NCBI GenBank assembly: GCA_964648215.1
Contig: CAZYMF010000145.1
Location: 1-12,603, forward strand
Reading direction: 5' to 3'
Length of the DNA stretch: 12,603 bases
Source: CAZYMF01 sp964648215
GTDB lineage: Bacteria; Desulfobacterota; Binatia; HRBIN30; JACQVA1
The notes beneath the pieces were generated by a model that worked only from the letters and a program-made list of their open reading frames with translations, made no database searches and was not told the DNA's origin. Positions 1 to 7,650 of this stretch are shown piece after piece (position 1 is the first letter of the stretch; every line of letters starts with the position of its first letter). A program made the position numbers and the translations under genes.

Positions 1-1
1 A

Positions 2-403
2 TTCTCCCGGGTCATTCGCGCCTGCGCCTCCAGCCCGCGCCCGGGCGAGGGGGGCACCTGGATCACGCCCGAGATCATTGCCGCCTACGTCCGGTTCCAC
101 CGCCTCGGCCATGCTCACAGCGTCGAGGCCTGGAACGGAGAGCATCTGGTGGGTGGTCTCTACGGTGTGGACGTGGACGGAGCCTTTGCGGCCGAGAGCA
201 TGTTCTACCGCGAGACGAACGCTTCCAAGCTGGCGTTGCTGCACCTGGTCGAGCACCTGCGTGCGCGCGGGCTCGATTGGCTCGACATCCAGGTGCTGAC
301 GCCGCACCTGCAGCGGCTGGGGGCCAGGGCCATCGACCGGGAAGAGTTCCTGCTCGATCTGGCCCGGACCCGCGCGCGCGGCCTGCGGCTGTTCGGACGT
401 TAG
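2..403 (+). CDS. aat: Leucyl/phenylalanyl-tRNA-protein transferase, C-terminal part
   Basis: This is the 3' part (133 codons) of an Aat gene whose start lies before the window. Aat transfers Leu or Phe from aminoacyl-tRNA to N-terminal Arg or Lys of proteins, marking them for ClpAPS degradation in the N-degron pathway of the cytoplasm. The visible sequence follows the family closely: RVIRACASSPRP, then TWITPEIIAAY, HAHSVEAW, LVGGLYGVDVDGAFAAESMF, ASKLALLHLVEHL, and a terminal DIQVLTPHLQRLGA block followed by IDREEFLLDL. Full-length members are about 220-240 residues, so roughly 90-100 residues are missing. The open frame starts at base 2 and the stop is TAG at 401-403. No gene follows for over 330 bases, so it is probably the last gene of its transcript. 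The assignment is secure. Confidence 0.95.
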   Translation, partial: FSRVIRACASSPRPGEGGTWITPEIIAAYVRFHRLGHAHSVEAWNGEHLVGGLYGVDVDGAFAAESMFYRETNASKLALLHLVEHLRARGLDWLDIQVLTPHLQRLGARAIDREEFLLDLARTRARGLRLFGR

Positions 404-451
404 ACGTCCCCGAATGCCACGGGTCCGCGAGCGCTGGCGGCTTTGCTGCCG

Positions 452-535
452 AGTGCCGGTCAGGCGGCGGCGGGCGCGTATCTGAGCGGCTGCGGCGCGA
501 GCAGACGCAGCCGCGGCGGCACTCCGCCTGACGGC
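452..535. repeat. Nested inverted repeats in the aat/HEAT-gene spacer
   Basis: The 404-740 spacer holds no convincing gene. Its main structure is a set of inverted repeats. The outer arms are GTCAGGCGG (459-467) and CCGCCTGAC (524-532), perfectly complementary over 9 bp and extendable past one bulged G to GCC/GGC (455-457 with 533-535). An inner pair, GCGGCTGCG (486-494) and CGCAGCCGC (506-514), is also perfect over 9 bp with an 11-nt loop. A third pair, AGTGCCG (452-458) with CGGCACT (517-523), would cross the outer stem, so it is either an alternative fold or a pseudoknot. No T-tract follows, so a standard intrinsic terminator is not evident. It could be an aat terminator of GC-rich type, a REP-like element or a structured RNA. 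Confidence 0.55.
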
Positions 536-723
536 CAAGCGCTCCCACTGGGCAAACATCACCCGCCCGACCTTGTGATACTGAAGAGCACAAAGCGTTT
601 ACCATTTGTCATTCCGACGTGCCTCTCCGGGTTGGTGGCCTGAATCGATCGTTTGCTGCTGGCACGGAACGGTTCGTGCATTTCGCCGGGCGCGCATCTC
701 AGCAGTCGAGGCGAAAGCGGGGA

Positions 724-728
724 AGGAG
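724..728 (+). promoter_or_regulatory. Ribosome binding site deciding the HEAT-gene start
   Basis: AGGAG within GGAAGGAGAA lies 9 nt before TTG 738 and 12 nt before ATG 741, both in frame. No comparable site precedes the upstream in-frame TTG at 606. This supports a start at 738 or 741 rather than 606. Confidence 0.6.
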
Positions 729-740
729 AACGATCGGTTG

Positions 741-3700
741 ATGGTAGTGCGACAGTTGCTCCTGTGGTGGCGGCAGCGCCAGCTTCGGTCGGCCAACCCG
801 GCCAAGCGCCAGCAGGCGCTGTTGAAGCTGGCGGAGCGGGGCGATCCGGCCATGGTGCCGGTTCTACTCGCCGGTCTGGAGGACGAGCATGCCATGGTCC
901 GCGAGGCCGCCGCCGGAGCCCTGGGCGGATCGGGCGACGGTCGTGCCGTCGACCCACTGCTGAAAGCCCTGGGCGATCCGGACCCGGGGGCTCGTCGAGC
1001 CGCCACGGGCGCGTTGGAACAGATGGCGCGCATGTCCCTGCCGCCGCCAAAGCGGGCGGTGATCGCCGTGGCCTTGGAGAAGTGGGACGATGCGGTGGCC
1101 CTCGGCGCCGCTGCCGTGATCCCATTGAAGAAGACCCTACAGAGCTCCGACGCCCTCGTGCGTGCGGCGGCCGCAGGCGCGCTCGGGCGCATCTCCGATC
1201 GCCGTGTCGTCGACTATCTGCTGGCGGCTTTGCCCGACGCCGACGCGCGGGTGCGCCTGCAGGCGGTGGCGGGCCTGACCCCCCACGCGGCCGGCAAGGC
1301 GTTCCAGCCGCTGCTCGGCCTGTTGCCGGATCCGGACACCCACGTGCGTCAGGCGGCAGCGGTGGCGGTGGGCACCTGCGCCGACGAGCGCGCGGTCGAT
1401 CCTCTGCTCGCCGCCCTGCGTGATCCGGTGGTGCACGACATCGCCGTGCGCGGGCTGGAGACCCTCACGGCGGCCAACCTCGCCGAAGGCGCGCGGGCTC
1501 GCATCGCGGTGGCGTTGCGCCGGTGGGACGAGGCCGTTGCTCTCGGTGACGCCAGCCTGCCGTCGCTGGTGGCGACCCTGAGCGAGGCGGATCCGGGCGT
1601 CCGGGAGGCCGCGGTTCGGGCCCTCGGCCGAATCTCGAGCCCGCTAGTGGTCGAGCCGCTGCAGTCTTCGCTACGCGACCTCCGCGCCTCCGTGCGGCTG
1701 GCCGCGGTGGAGGGGCTGGCCCGGTTGGGCGGAAGGGCGGCCGTCGAGGCGCTGCCGGCGTTGCTTGGCGACGCCGACGCAGGCGTCCGGGAAGCGGCAA
1801 TCGCCGGCCTGGGCGCCAGTCGCGATGCCGGTGCCGTGACGCCGCTGATCGGCGCCCTGCGCGATGCCGAGCTCCGCGATGCGGCGCGGCGGGGGCTCGA
1901 GGCGCTGCTGGCATCTCCCATTGCCGCCGCGGCGCGTGGCCGGGTGGCGGTGGCGTTGCGACGCTGGGACGACGCCGTCGCTCTCGGAGCCGATGCCGTC
2001 GAGCCCCTGCTGGTGGCGGTCGCCGATCCCGACGCGGCCGTGCGCCGGGCCGTGGTCCAAGCCCTCGGCCGCATCGGCGACGGTCGCGCGATCGAGCCGC
2101 TACTGCGCGCCGTTGGCGATCAGGACGCAGCCGTGCGCCGGGCCGTGCTCGGCGCGCTCGACGGTCTGCGCTCGGCCTGCCGGACGGATGTGCAGAGGGC
2201 GCGCGTTGCCGTTCTCCTCCAGCAATGGAACGAGCTCGCGTCCCTGGGCGTAGCCGCGCTCGATCCCGTGCTCAGCGTTCTCCATGACCCCGACGCGGGG
2301 GTGCGTGCCGAAGCGACGCGAGCCCTGGCGGCGATTGCCGACGGCCGCGCCGTCGATGCCCTGGTGGCGGCTCTCCGTGACGAGCACTGGGAAGTGCGTG
2401 AAGCGGCCGGCTGGGGCCTGCGCGAGGTCGGCGACGCGCGCGCTGTCGAGCCGCTGATCGAAGCGCTGCGTGACGAAGATGGTGACGTCGTCGAGGCGGC
2501 GATCGCCGCGCTGCGCCAGATCGGAGAGGCGCGAGCGATCGAGCCCCTGCTGGCGCTGCTGCTGGCCAAGGGAGAAGCGGCCGAGGCGGCGCTGGCGGCG
2601 GTGCAGACGCTCGCCCGGCAATCGCTCCCCGCTCCGCTGCAGGCGCGCGTGGCGGTAGCTCTGGGGCGCTGGAACGACCTCGTCCCGCTCGGCGACGCGG
2701 CCGTGGCCGCCGTGGTGCCCGTGCTCGGCAGTGAGGATGTCGCCGTGCGCGAGGCGGCGGCCAAGACACTGGCGCGCCTCGGCGGCGCCCGTGCGGTGAC
2801 GGGATTGGTCACCCTCCTCGAAGATAGCGACGCAGGTGTCCGGCGCATCGCTCTAGCCGCGTTGGCGAAGTTCGAGTGGAAACCGAGTGACGATCGCCAG
2901 CGTGCTCTCGCTGCCGTGCTGCATCGACGCTGGGATGCCGTGGTCGACTGCGGCGCCGTCGCCGTGGGGCCGCTGCTCGCGGCGCTGCGCGACCCCGATC
3001 GCAATGTGCGCCGCAATGCCGCCGGGTTGCTGGCCAGGCTGGGCGCGACCGAGGCGGTGGAGGCTCTCGCGGAAACCCTCGCGGATGAGGATTGGCGGGT
3101 GCGCATGGCCGCCGCCGAAGCGCTGGGGAGCCTGGGAGGAGACTCCGCCCTGACGGCGCTGGCCGTAGCGCTGCACGATCCCGATGCCGAGGTCCGGGTC
3201 GCCGTCGCGGAAGCGCTGCGCGCCCTGGGCGATCCTCGCGGCGCGCTCGTCGCTGCCGTGGAGGATCCCGACTGCGACGTTCGCCGCGTGGCCATCGAGG
3301 CCGTCGGGCGAAACGAGACCGCCGATCGGGTGCCGCTGCTGGTTCGCGCTCTTGCCGATCCGGACTGGGGCCTGCGACGAGCGGCGGTTGCGGCGCTCGT
3401 CGCTCTCGGCTGGCAGCCCGAGGACGACGCGCAGCGAGCGACGGTGGCCGTCGCCCAGGGGCGCTGCCGCGACGCGGCGCAGCTCGGTTCGATCGCGTTG
3501 ACTCCGTTGCTCGCGGCGCTGGGCGACGAGGATGGCCGCCTCCGGGAGGAGGCGGCGACGGCGTTGCGCGGAATGGACGACGAGCGGGCCGCCGCCGCGC
3601 TCGCCGCCGGTAACACCTCGCGGCGACAGCCGACGGGGCAGGTCGACCCCGCCGATGCCGACGGCGACAGCGGGGCGAAAGGGGAGCCGGTCCTTCCCCT

Positions 3701-4742
3701 AGCCGCAACCGAGGCGGCAGAGCCCCGGTCCTTCGATGCCCTGGTCAAGGGCCTCCGTGATCAGGACTGGTCCGTGCGCGAGGCCGCCGCCACCGGTCTC
3801 GGCCAGCTCGGCGACGTCCGCGCCGCCGCGGAGCTCACGATCGCCCTCGGCGACGAGGACTGGGGTGTGCGCGAGGCCGCCGCCGTGGCGTTGGCCGCTC
3901 TCGGCTGGTCCGGTCTCGACGAGGCGCAGCAAGCCCGGGCCGCCATCGTCTTGCAGCAGTGGGACCGTGTCGTGAGCCTTGGGCCCGCCGCCGTCGAGCC
4001 TCTGGTGGCAGCCCTCGCCGACGATGAGGCCGACTTGCGCCAGGCTGCCGCGGCGGCGCTCGGGCGCATCCGTTCGCGGCGCGCGGTGGAGCCGCTGGCG
4101 GCGGCGCTGCGCGACCGTGATCGGGCGGTACGCGTGGCCGCCGCGGCGGCCCTCGAAGGCATCGGCTGGTCGGCGCTCGCGGCGCCGACGCGCGCGTCGG
4201 CCGCCGTTCTGCTGCGGCGGTGGGAGGTTGCCGTTCACCTCGGTCGCAGTGCGATCGAGCCGCTGGCCGAAACGCTACGACGCGACGACGGCCCGGCCCG
4301 TGTCGCGGCGGCGGCGGCTCTCGGCCGGATCGGCGACGTTGCCGCCGTCGGGCCTCTGGTGCGGGCCCTGGGGGATCGCCGGAGCGCCGTTCGTCAGGCT
4401 GCCGCCGATGCCCTGGCAACGATGCGCCACGGCGATGCGGTGGTGCCACTGGCGGCGGCTCTGAACGACGGCGACCAGGAGGTGCGCGCCGCCGCCGCCG
4501 AGGCTCTGGGCACGATCGGCGACGCGCGGGCGATCGAGCCGCTGGCCATGGCGCTCAAGGATCCCGAGTGGGAGGTTCGCCTCGCCGCCGTCGACGCGCT
4601 TGCCGCCATCGGCCACCCGCGCGCCATGGTGCCGTTGTCGTTGACGGCGGAGGATGCCGACGACGAGGTCCGCGGGGCTACCGAGGTGGCGCTGCAGCAG
4701 CTCGGCCGGCGCGAGGCCGACACCACCGCGCTGCGAACGTGA
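741..4742 (+). CDS. Giant HEAT-repeat (PBS-lyase type) scaffold protein
   Basis: A 1333-residue protein made of about 30-31-residue HEAT repeats of the PBS-lyase/EZ type (pattern DPDxxVRxAAAxALGxIGDxRAVEPLLxAL). Such repeats form an alpha-solenoid that usually binds other proteins; no enzymatic domain, signal peptide or clear membrane segment is visible. Nine longer modules of about 55 residues interrupt the solenoid, pattern RAxVAVxLxRWDxAVxLGxxAVxPL. The key aromatic is W115, W262, W409, W496, W644, W731, C909 (Trp lost), W1074 and W1161. A hydrophilic, probably disordered linker lies near residues 955-1000. The N-terminus (VRQLLLWWRQRQLRS) is basic and amphipathic. I chose ATG 741 because AGGAG at 724-728 precedes it; TTG 738 in the same frame is possible, while an earlier TTG at 606 would add 45 residues unlike the repeats. 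The partner and process are unknown. Confidence 0.85.
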   Translation: MVVRQLLLWWRQRQLRSANPAKRQQALLKLAERGDPAMVPVLLAGLEDEHAMVREAAAGALGGSGDGRAVDPLLKALGDPDPGARRAATGALEQMARMSLPPPKRAVIAVALEKWDDAVALGAAAVIPLKKTLQSSDALVRAAAAGALGRISDRRVVDYLLAALPDADARVRLQAVAGLTPHAAGKAFQPLLGLLPDPDTHVRQAAAVAVGTCADERAVDPLLAALRDPVVHDIAVRGLETLTAANLAEGARARIAVALRRWDEAVALGDASLPSLVATLSEADPGVREAAVRALGRISSPLVVEPLQSSLRDLRASVRLAAVEGLARLGGRAAVEALPALLGDADAGVREAAIAGLGASRDAGAVTPLIGALRDAELRDAARRGLEALLASPIAAAARGRVAVALRRWDDAVALGADAVEPLLVAVADPDAAVRRAVVQALGRIGDGRAIEPLLRAVGDQDAAVRRAVLGALDGLRSACRTDVQRARVAVLLQQWNELASLGVAALDPVLSVLHDPDAGVRAEATRALAAIADGRAVDALVAALRDEHWEVREAAGWGLREVGDARAVEPLIEALRDEDGDVVEAAIAALRQIGEARAIEPLLALLLAKGEAAEAALAAVQTLARQSLPAPLQARVAVALGRWNDLVPLGDAAVAAVVPVLGSEDVAVREAAAKTLARLGGARAVTGLVTLLEDSDAGVRRIALAALAKFEWKPSDDRQRALAAVLHRRWDAVVDCGAVAVGPLLAALRDPDRNVRRNAAGLLARLGATEAVEALAETLADEDWRVRMAAAEALGSLGGDSALTALAVALHDPDAEVRVAVAEALRALGDPRGALVAAVEDPDCDVRRVAIEAVGRNETADRVPLLVRALADPDWGLRRAAVAALVALGWQPEDDAQRATVAVAQGRCRDAAQLGSIALTPLLAALGDEDGRLREEAATALRGMDDERAAAALAAGNTSRRQPTGQVDPADADGDSGAKGEPVLPLAATEAAEPRSFDALVKGLRDQDWSVREAAATGLGQLGDVRAAAELTIALGDEDWGVREAAAVALAALGWSGLDEAQQARAAIVLQQWDRVVSLGPAAVEPLVAALADDEADLRQAAAAALGRIRSRRAVEPLAAALRDRDRAVRVAAAAALEGIGWSALAAPTRASAAVLLRRWEVAVHLGRSAIEPLAETLRRDDGPARVAAAAALGRIGDVAAVGPLVRALGDRRSAVRQAAADALATMRHGDAVVPLAAALNDGDQEVRAAAAEALGTIGDARAIEPLAMALKDPEWEVRLAAVDALAAIGHPRAMVPLSLTAEDADDEVRGATEVALQQLGRREADTTALRT

Positions 4743-4765
4743 GGATCGCCGGTCTTTGGGGAGAC

Positions 4766-4798
4766 GCGGCAGGGGCACGCGCGCCGTGCCCCAGCCGC
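4766..4798. terminator. Hairpin between convergent HEAT and SOD genes
   Basis: GGGGCACG (4772-4779) pairs perfectly with CGTGCCCC (4785-4792) around a CGCGC loop. Beyond a single A-A mismatch the stem continues as GCGGC (4766-4770) with GCCGC (4794-4798). It begins 23 bases after the HEAT-gene stop and could end transcripts from both directions. It lacks a T-tract, which is common for terminators in GC-rich genomes but weakens the call. Confidence 0.55.
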
Positions 4799-4824
4799 CC
4801 CGGGAGCGCGGCCGAACTGGTTGT

Positions 4825-4852
4825 CGGCCATTCCTGCCGGAGGGCAGGGCCG
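4825..4852 (-). terminator. Hairpin directly after the SOD stop codon
   Basis: CCTGCC (4833-4838) pairs with GGCAGG (4843-4848) around a GGAG loop. An alternative, longer stem uses CGGCC (4825-4829) with GGCCG (4848-4852). It sits four bases past the SOD stop on the minus strand. No T-tract is present, so function as a terminator is inferred from position and stability. Confidence 0.4.
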
Positions 4853-4856
4853 GTGC

Positions 4857-5471
4857 TCACGTCCGCTTCGGTACCTTGCCGGCCTTGGCGTCGGCGAAGC
4901 GCTGCTCGACCACCTGCCAGTTGACGTTGTTCATGAACGCCTTGATGTAGGCGCCGCGGCCGCCCGCGCCGTAGTCCACCATGTAGGCGTGCTCCCACAC
5001 GTCCATCACCAGAATCGGGGCGAAGCTGGCGACGTTGCCGTCTTCGTGCAGCTGGACGAAGTGGTTGTTGAGGGCGCCGGTGACCGGGTCGAGGTAGAGG
5101 ATCACCCAGCCGATGGAGCGGCTGGCACCGCAGGCCACGAAGTCGGCGTTGAACGCGTCGAAGCCGCCGAACTGCTCCGTCAGCGCCTTCTTGAGCGCGC
5201 TGCCGTCGCCGGGCTGCGCCACGCCGGCCTTGAGGTTGGAGAAGTAGTACTCGTGCAACACCATGCCGTTGTACTCGAAGCCGAAGCGCCGGCGCCGGTC
5301 GGCGTACAGCGCGCCGCCCTGGCCGTCCTTGCGCATCTTCTCCAGATCCGCGCGCAAGGTGTTGGTGTTGGTCACGTATCCTTCGTACAGCTTCCAGTGC
5401 TGGTCGATTGCATCCTGCGAGATGCCCGCCAAACCGGTGGGCTTGATCGCGATCGCTGCTTCGTACGCCAT
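4857..5471 (-). CDS. Superoxide dismutase, Fe/Mn family
   Basis: A 204-residue enzyme of the iron/manganese superoxide dismutase family, which converts superoxide to oxygen and hydrogen peroxide. No signal peptide is visible, so it is probably cytoplasmic. Metal-site residues can be placed: H25 in QHWKLYEGYV, H73 in LHEYYFSNL, and D157 and H161 in the signature DVWEHAY, followed by VDYGAGGRGAYIKAF and NVNWQVVEQRF. The first helix departs from the classic HHxxHHxxYV form and the second from NHxFFW, so this is an atypical branch rather than classical SodB/SodA. Start ATG 5471 is chosen because GGAAGGAG (5479-5486) precedes it by 7 nt and an AT-rich promoter lies just above; an upstream in-frame start at 5591 would cross that promoter. 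The gene is convergent with the HEAT gene and divergent from the tRNA. Metal preference cannot be read with confidence. Confidence 0.93.
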   Translation of the reverse strand: MAYEAAIAIKPTGLAGISQDAIDQHWKLYEGYVTNTNTLRADLEKMRKDGQGGALYADRRRRFGFEYNGMVLHEYYFSNLKAGVAQPGDGSALKKALTEQFGGFDAFNADFVACGASRSIGWVILYLDPVTGALNNHFVQLHEDGNVASFAPILVMDVWEHAYMVDYGAGGRGAYIKAFMNNVNWQVVEQRFADAKAGKVPKRT

Positions 5472-5486
5472 CTGCACACTCCTTCC

Positions 5487-5508
5487 GGGGAAAATTTTCC
5501 CCAATATA
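5487..5508 (-). promoter_or_regulatory. SOD promoter -10 and perfect 16-bp palindromic operator
   Basis: On the minus strand TATATT (bases 5508-5503) is a good -10 box in an otherwise GC-rich spacer. Immediately downstream is the perfect palindrome GGGGAAAATTTTCCCC (5502-5487), followed directly by the GGAAGGAG ribosome site. The palindrome would cover the transcription start, the usual place for a repressor operator. A -35 box is not clear. As RNA it could also form a small 5'-UTR hairpin. I do not recognise it as a Fur, PerR, SoxR or Rex site. Confidence 0.6.
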
Positions 5509-5579
5509 AACACAGTCGCCGACGGTCGGCCAGTGGCCCGGGGCCGGCGCGGGGAAAAGGGCTCGGGCCCGTCGTTGCG

Positions 5580-5597
5580 CGAGAGTTGCAACTCTCG
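5580..5597. repeat. Perfect 18-bp palindrome upstream of tRNA-Ser
   Basis: CGAGAGTTGCAACTCTCG reads identically on both strands. It lies in the divergent SOD/tRNA spacer, 109 bases before the SOD start and 39 bases before the tRNA. It may be a protein-binding site acting on either gene. The centre TTGCAA could double as a poor -35 for the tRNA, but no convincing -10 is spaced correctly. The binding protein is unknown. Confidence 0.5.
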
Positions 5598-5636
5598 GTG
5601 CGTATTGTTAGCAGGCTAGGGTGCGGCTATGGTAAT

Positions 5637-5722
<86 letters not shown>

Positions 5723-5770
5723 TTTCCCAGGTTTTGCAGGCGCAGGTGAAGGGCAGCAGACGAATCGACG

Positions 5771-5890
<120 letters not shown>

Positions 5891-5921
5891 CGCCGTGCGG
5901 ACGTGAGTAGAATCAAACTCG

Positions 5922-7631
5922 ATGTCGTATCTGGTTCTGGCGCGGAAGTGGCGCCCTCAGGTCTTCGCCGATCTGGTCGGTCAGGACCATGTCACCCGCA
6001 CGCTGAGCAACGCCATCCGCGCCGGCCGCGTGGCGCACGCCTTCCTGTTCACCGGCGTGCGCGGGGTCGGCAAGACCACGGCGGCCCGCATCCTGGCCAA
6101 GGCGCTCAACTGCGAGCAGGGTCCGACCCCCGAGCCGTGCAATCGCTGCAGTAACTGCCTCGAGATCACCGCCGGCAACTGCGTCGACGTGCTGGAGATC
6201 GACGGCGCCTCGAACACCGGCGTCGACGACGTGCGCGAGATCATCGACAACGTGCGCTACCGCGCCGCCAAGTGCCGCTTCAAGATCTACATCATCGACG
6301 AGGTGCACATGCTCTCCAACAGCGCCTTCAACGCGCTGCTGAAGACGCTCGAGGAGCCGCCCGAGCACGTCAAGTTCATCTTCGCCACCACCGATCCGCA
6401 CAAGATGCCGGCAACGGTGCACTCCCGCTGCCAGCGTTACGACTTCAAGCGCGTGCCGCTGCGCCTGATCGTCGAGCGCCTGCAGCACATCACGCGGGAG
6501 GAAGGCGTGCAGATCAGCGAGCGGGCGCTCTACCTCATCGCGCGCGAGGGCGAGGGCAGCGTGCGCGACGCGCTGTCGCTGCTCGACCAGGTCATCGCCT
6601 TCAACGCCGAGCAGCTCAGCGACGACGAGGTGATCGCCGCGCTCGGCATCGCCGATCGCCGCCTGCTGTTCGCGGTCGCCGACGCCATCGTCGAGCGCCA
6701 GCCCGGGGCCGCCCTCCAGCGCGTCGACGAGATCCATCGCTTCGGCTACGACCTGCGCCGCTTCTCCCGCGATCTGCTCGAGCACCTGCGCAATCTGGCC
6801 GTGTACAAGGCCATGCCCGAGGTGCCCGACCTCATCGCCGATCTGCCCGAGGAGGAGCGTTCCCAGCTCGCCCGTCAGGGCGACGCCGTCGGCGGCGACG
6901 AGATCGAGCGTGCGTTCCGCGTCATGCTGGCGGCCGACGAGGAGATCGCGCGCACCCCGTATCCCAAGATCGTGCTCGAGATGACCCTCATCAAGCTGGC
7001 CACGTTGCCGCCGCTGCTCCCGGTCGAAGAGGTGCTGCAGCGGATCGACGACCTCGATGCCCGTTTGCGCGGCAACGGCCACGCGAGCGCCACGCCGCCG
7101 CGCCGGTCCGCCGCGCCGGGCGCGATGAATCCGGCCGCGCCGCCGCAGACCGCGCCGGCCGCCGCGGGGCCCCGCTCCGACGAGTCGTCCCGAGAAGCCT
7201 CCGACCCCGCCCCCGCGGAGACGGCCGGACCGGTCGGAACGTCGTGGCCCGAGTTCGTCGAGTTCGTGCGCAAGGAGAAGGTGACACTGGTGCCGTACCT
7301 GGAGCACTCCGCGGCGACGCGATTCGACGCCGGCGCCCTGGAGCTGGCCGTGCCCGCCGGCTACTACTACGACTACCTGGCGCACCGCGATCATTTGAAA
7401 CTGGTCGAAGAGCTCGCCTCGCGTTTTCGCGGCGGCCCGATGCGCGTCGCGGTGAAGGCCGCCGCCGCGGCGGCGCCGCCGCCGCCGGCGGACGCCGCCG
7501 ACGACAAGCCGACGCGGGCACAGCAGGCGGCCAACGTCATGGCCCATCCCGTGGTTCGTGCCGCCGTCGACATTCTCGGCGGCGAGCTGCACGACGTGAA
7601 GACGCGCCCGCGCGGCCGTTCCCGCGAGTGA
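5922..7631 (+). CDS. dnaX: DNA polymerase III subunit gamma/tau
   Basis: A 569-residue clamp-loader ATPase subunit that loads the sliding clamp and organises the replicative polymerase. It opens with the family hallmark SYLVLARKWRPQVFADLVGQ. The Walker A motif GVRGVGKT is at residues 45-52, the zinc-module cysteines are C64, C73, C76 and C79, Walker B/DExH is IIDEVH at 124-129, and the sensor/arginine-finger region is FATTDPHKMPATVHSRCQRY, ending near 173. A Pro/Ala-rich linker covers about 384-440. A tau-like C-terminal domain starts near W442 (SWPEFVEFVRKEKVTLVPYLE), and a second Ala/Pro stretch precedes the end. No A-AAA-AAG slippery site is evident, so a programmed-frameshift gamma form is not supported. 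The ribosome site before ATG 5922 is weak. It heads the dnaX-ybaB-recR operon. Confidence 0.97.
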   Translation: MSYLVLARKWRPQVFADLVGQDHVTRTLSNAIRAGRVAHAFLFTGVRGVGKTTAARILAKALNCEQGPTPEPCNRCSNCLEITAGNCVDVLEIDGASNTGVDDVREIIDNVRYRAAKCRFKIYIIDEVHMLSNSAFNALLKTLEEPPEHVKFIFATTDPHKMPATVHSRCQRYDFKRVPLRLIVERLQHITREEGVQISERALYLIAREGEGSVRDALSLLDQVIAFNAEQLSDDEVIAALGIADRRLLFAVADAIVERQPGAALQRVDEIHRFGYDLRRFSRDLLEHLRNLAVYKAMPEVPDLIADLPEEERSQLARQGDAVGGDEIERAFRVMLAADEEIARTPYPKIVLEMTLIKLATLPPLLPVEEVLQRIDDLDARLRGNGHASATPPRRSAAPGAMNPAAPPQTAPAAAGPRSDESSREASDPAPAETAGPVGTSWPEFVEFVRKEKVTLVPYLEHSAATRFDAGALELAVPAGYYYDYLAHRDHLKLVEELASRFRGGPMRVAVKAAAAAAPPPPADAADDKPTRAQQAANVMAHPVVRAAVDILGGELHDVKTRPRGRSRE

Positions 7632-7650
7632 GGCCGGAGAGGACAAGCCC

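Noticed and set aside
606..740. Upstream TTG start at 606 for the HEAT protein
   Set aside because: The added 45 residues are unlike the repeats and no ribosome site precedes the TTG, whereas AGGAG precedes 738/741.
2120..3748. Long minus-strand open frame (542 residues) inside the HEAT gene
   Set aside because: Its Ser/Ala/Arg-rich composition without motifs, together with the clear HEAT repeats on the plus strand, marks it as a shadow.
5603..5633. tRNA-Ser promoter built from TTGTTA (5605-5610) and TATGGT (5628-5633)
   Set aside because: Spacing is 17 bases, but the start of transcription would fall at or inside the mature tRNA 5' end, so it cannot be the sole promoter.
5922..7631. Programmed ribosomal frameshift producing a gamma form of DnaX
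   Set aside because: No A-AAA-AAG type slippery heptamer is evident in the linker-coding region.
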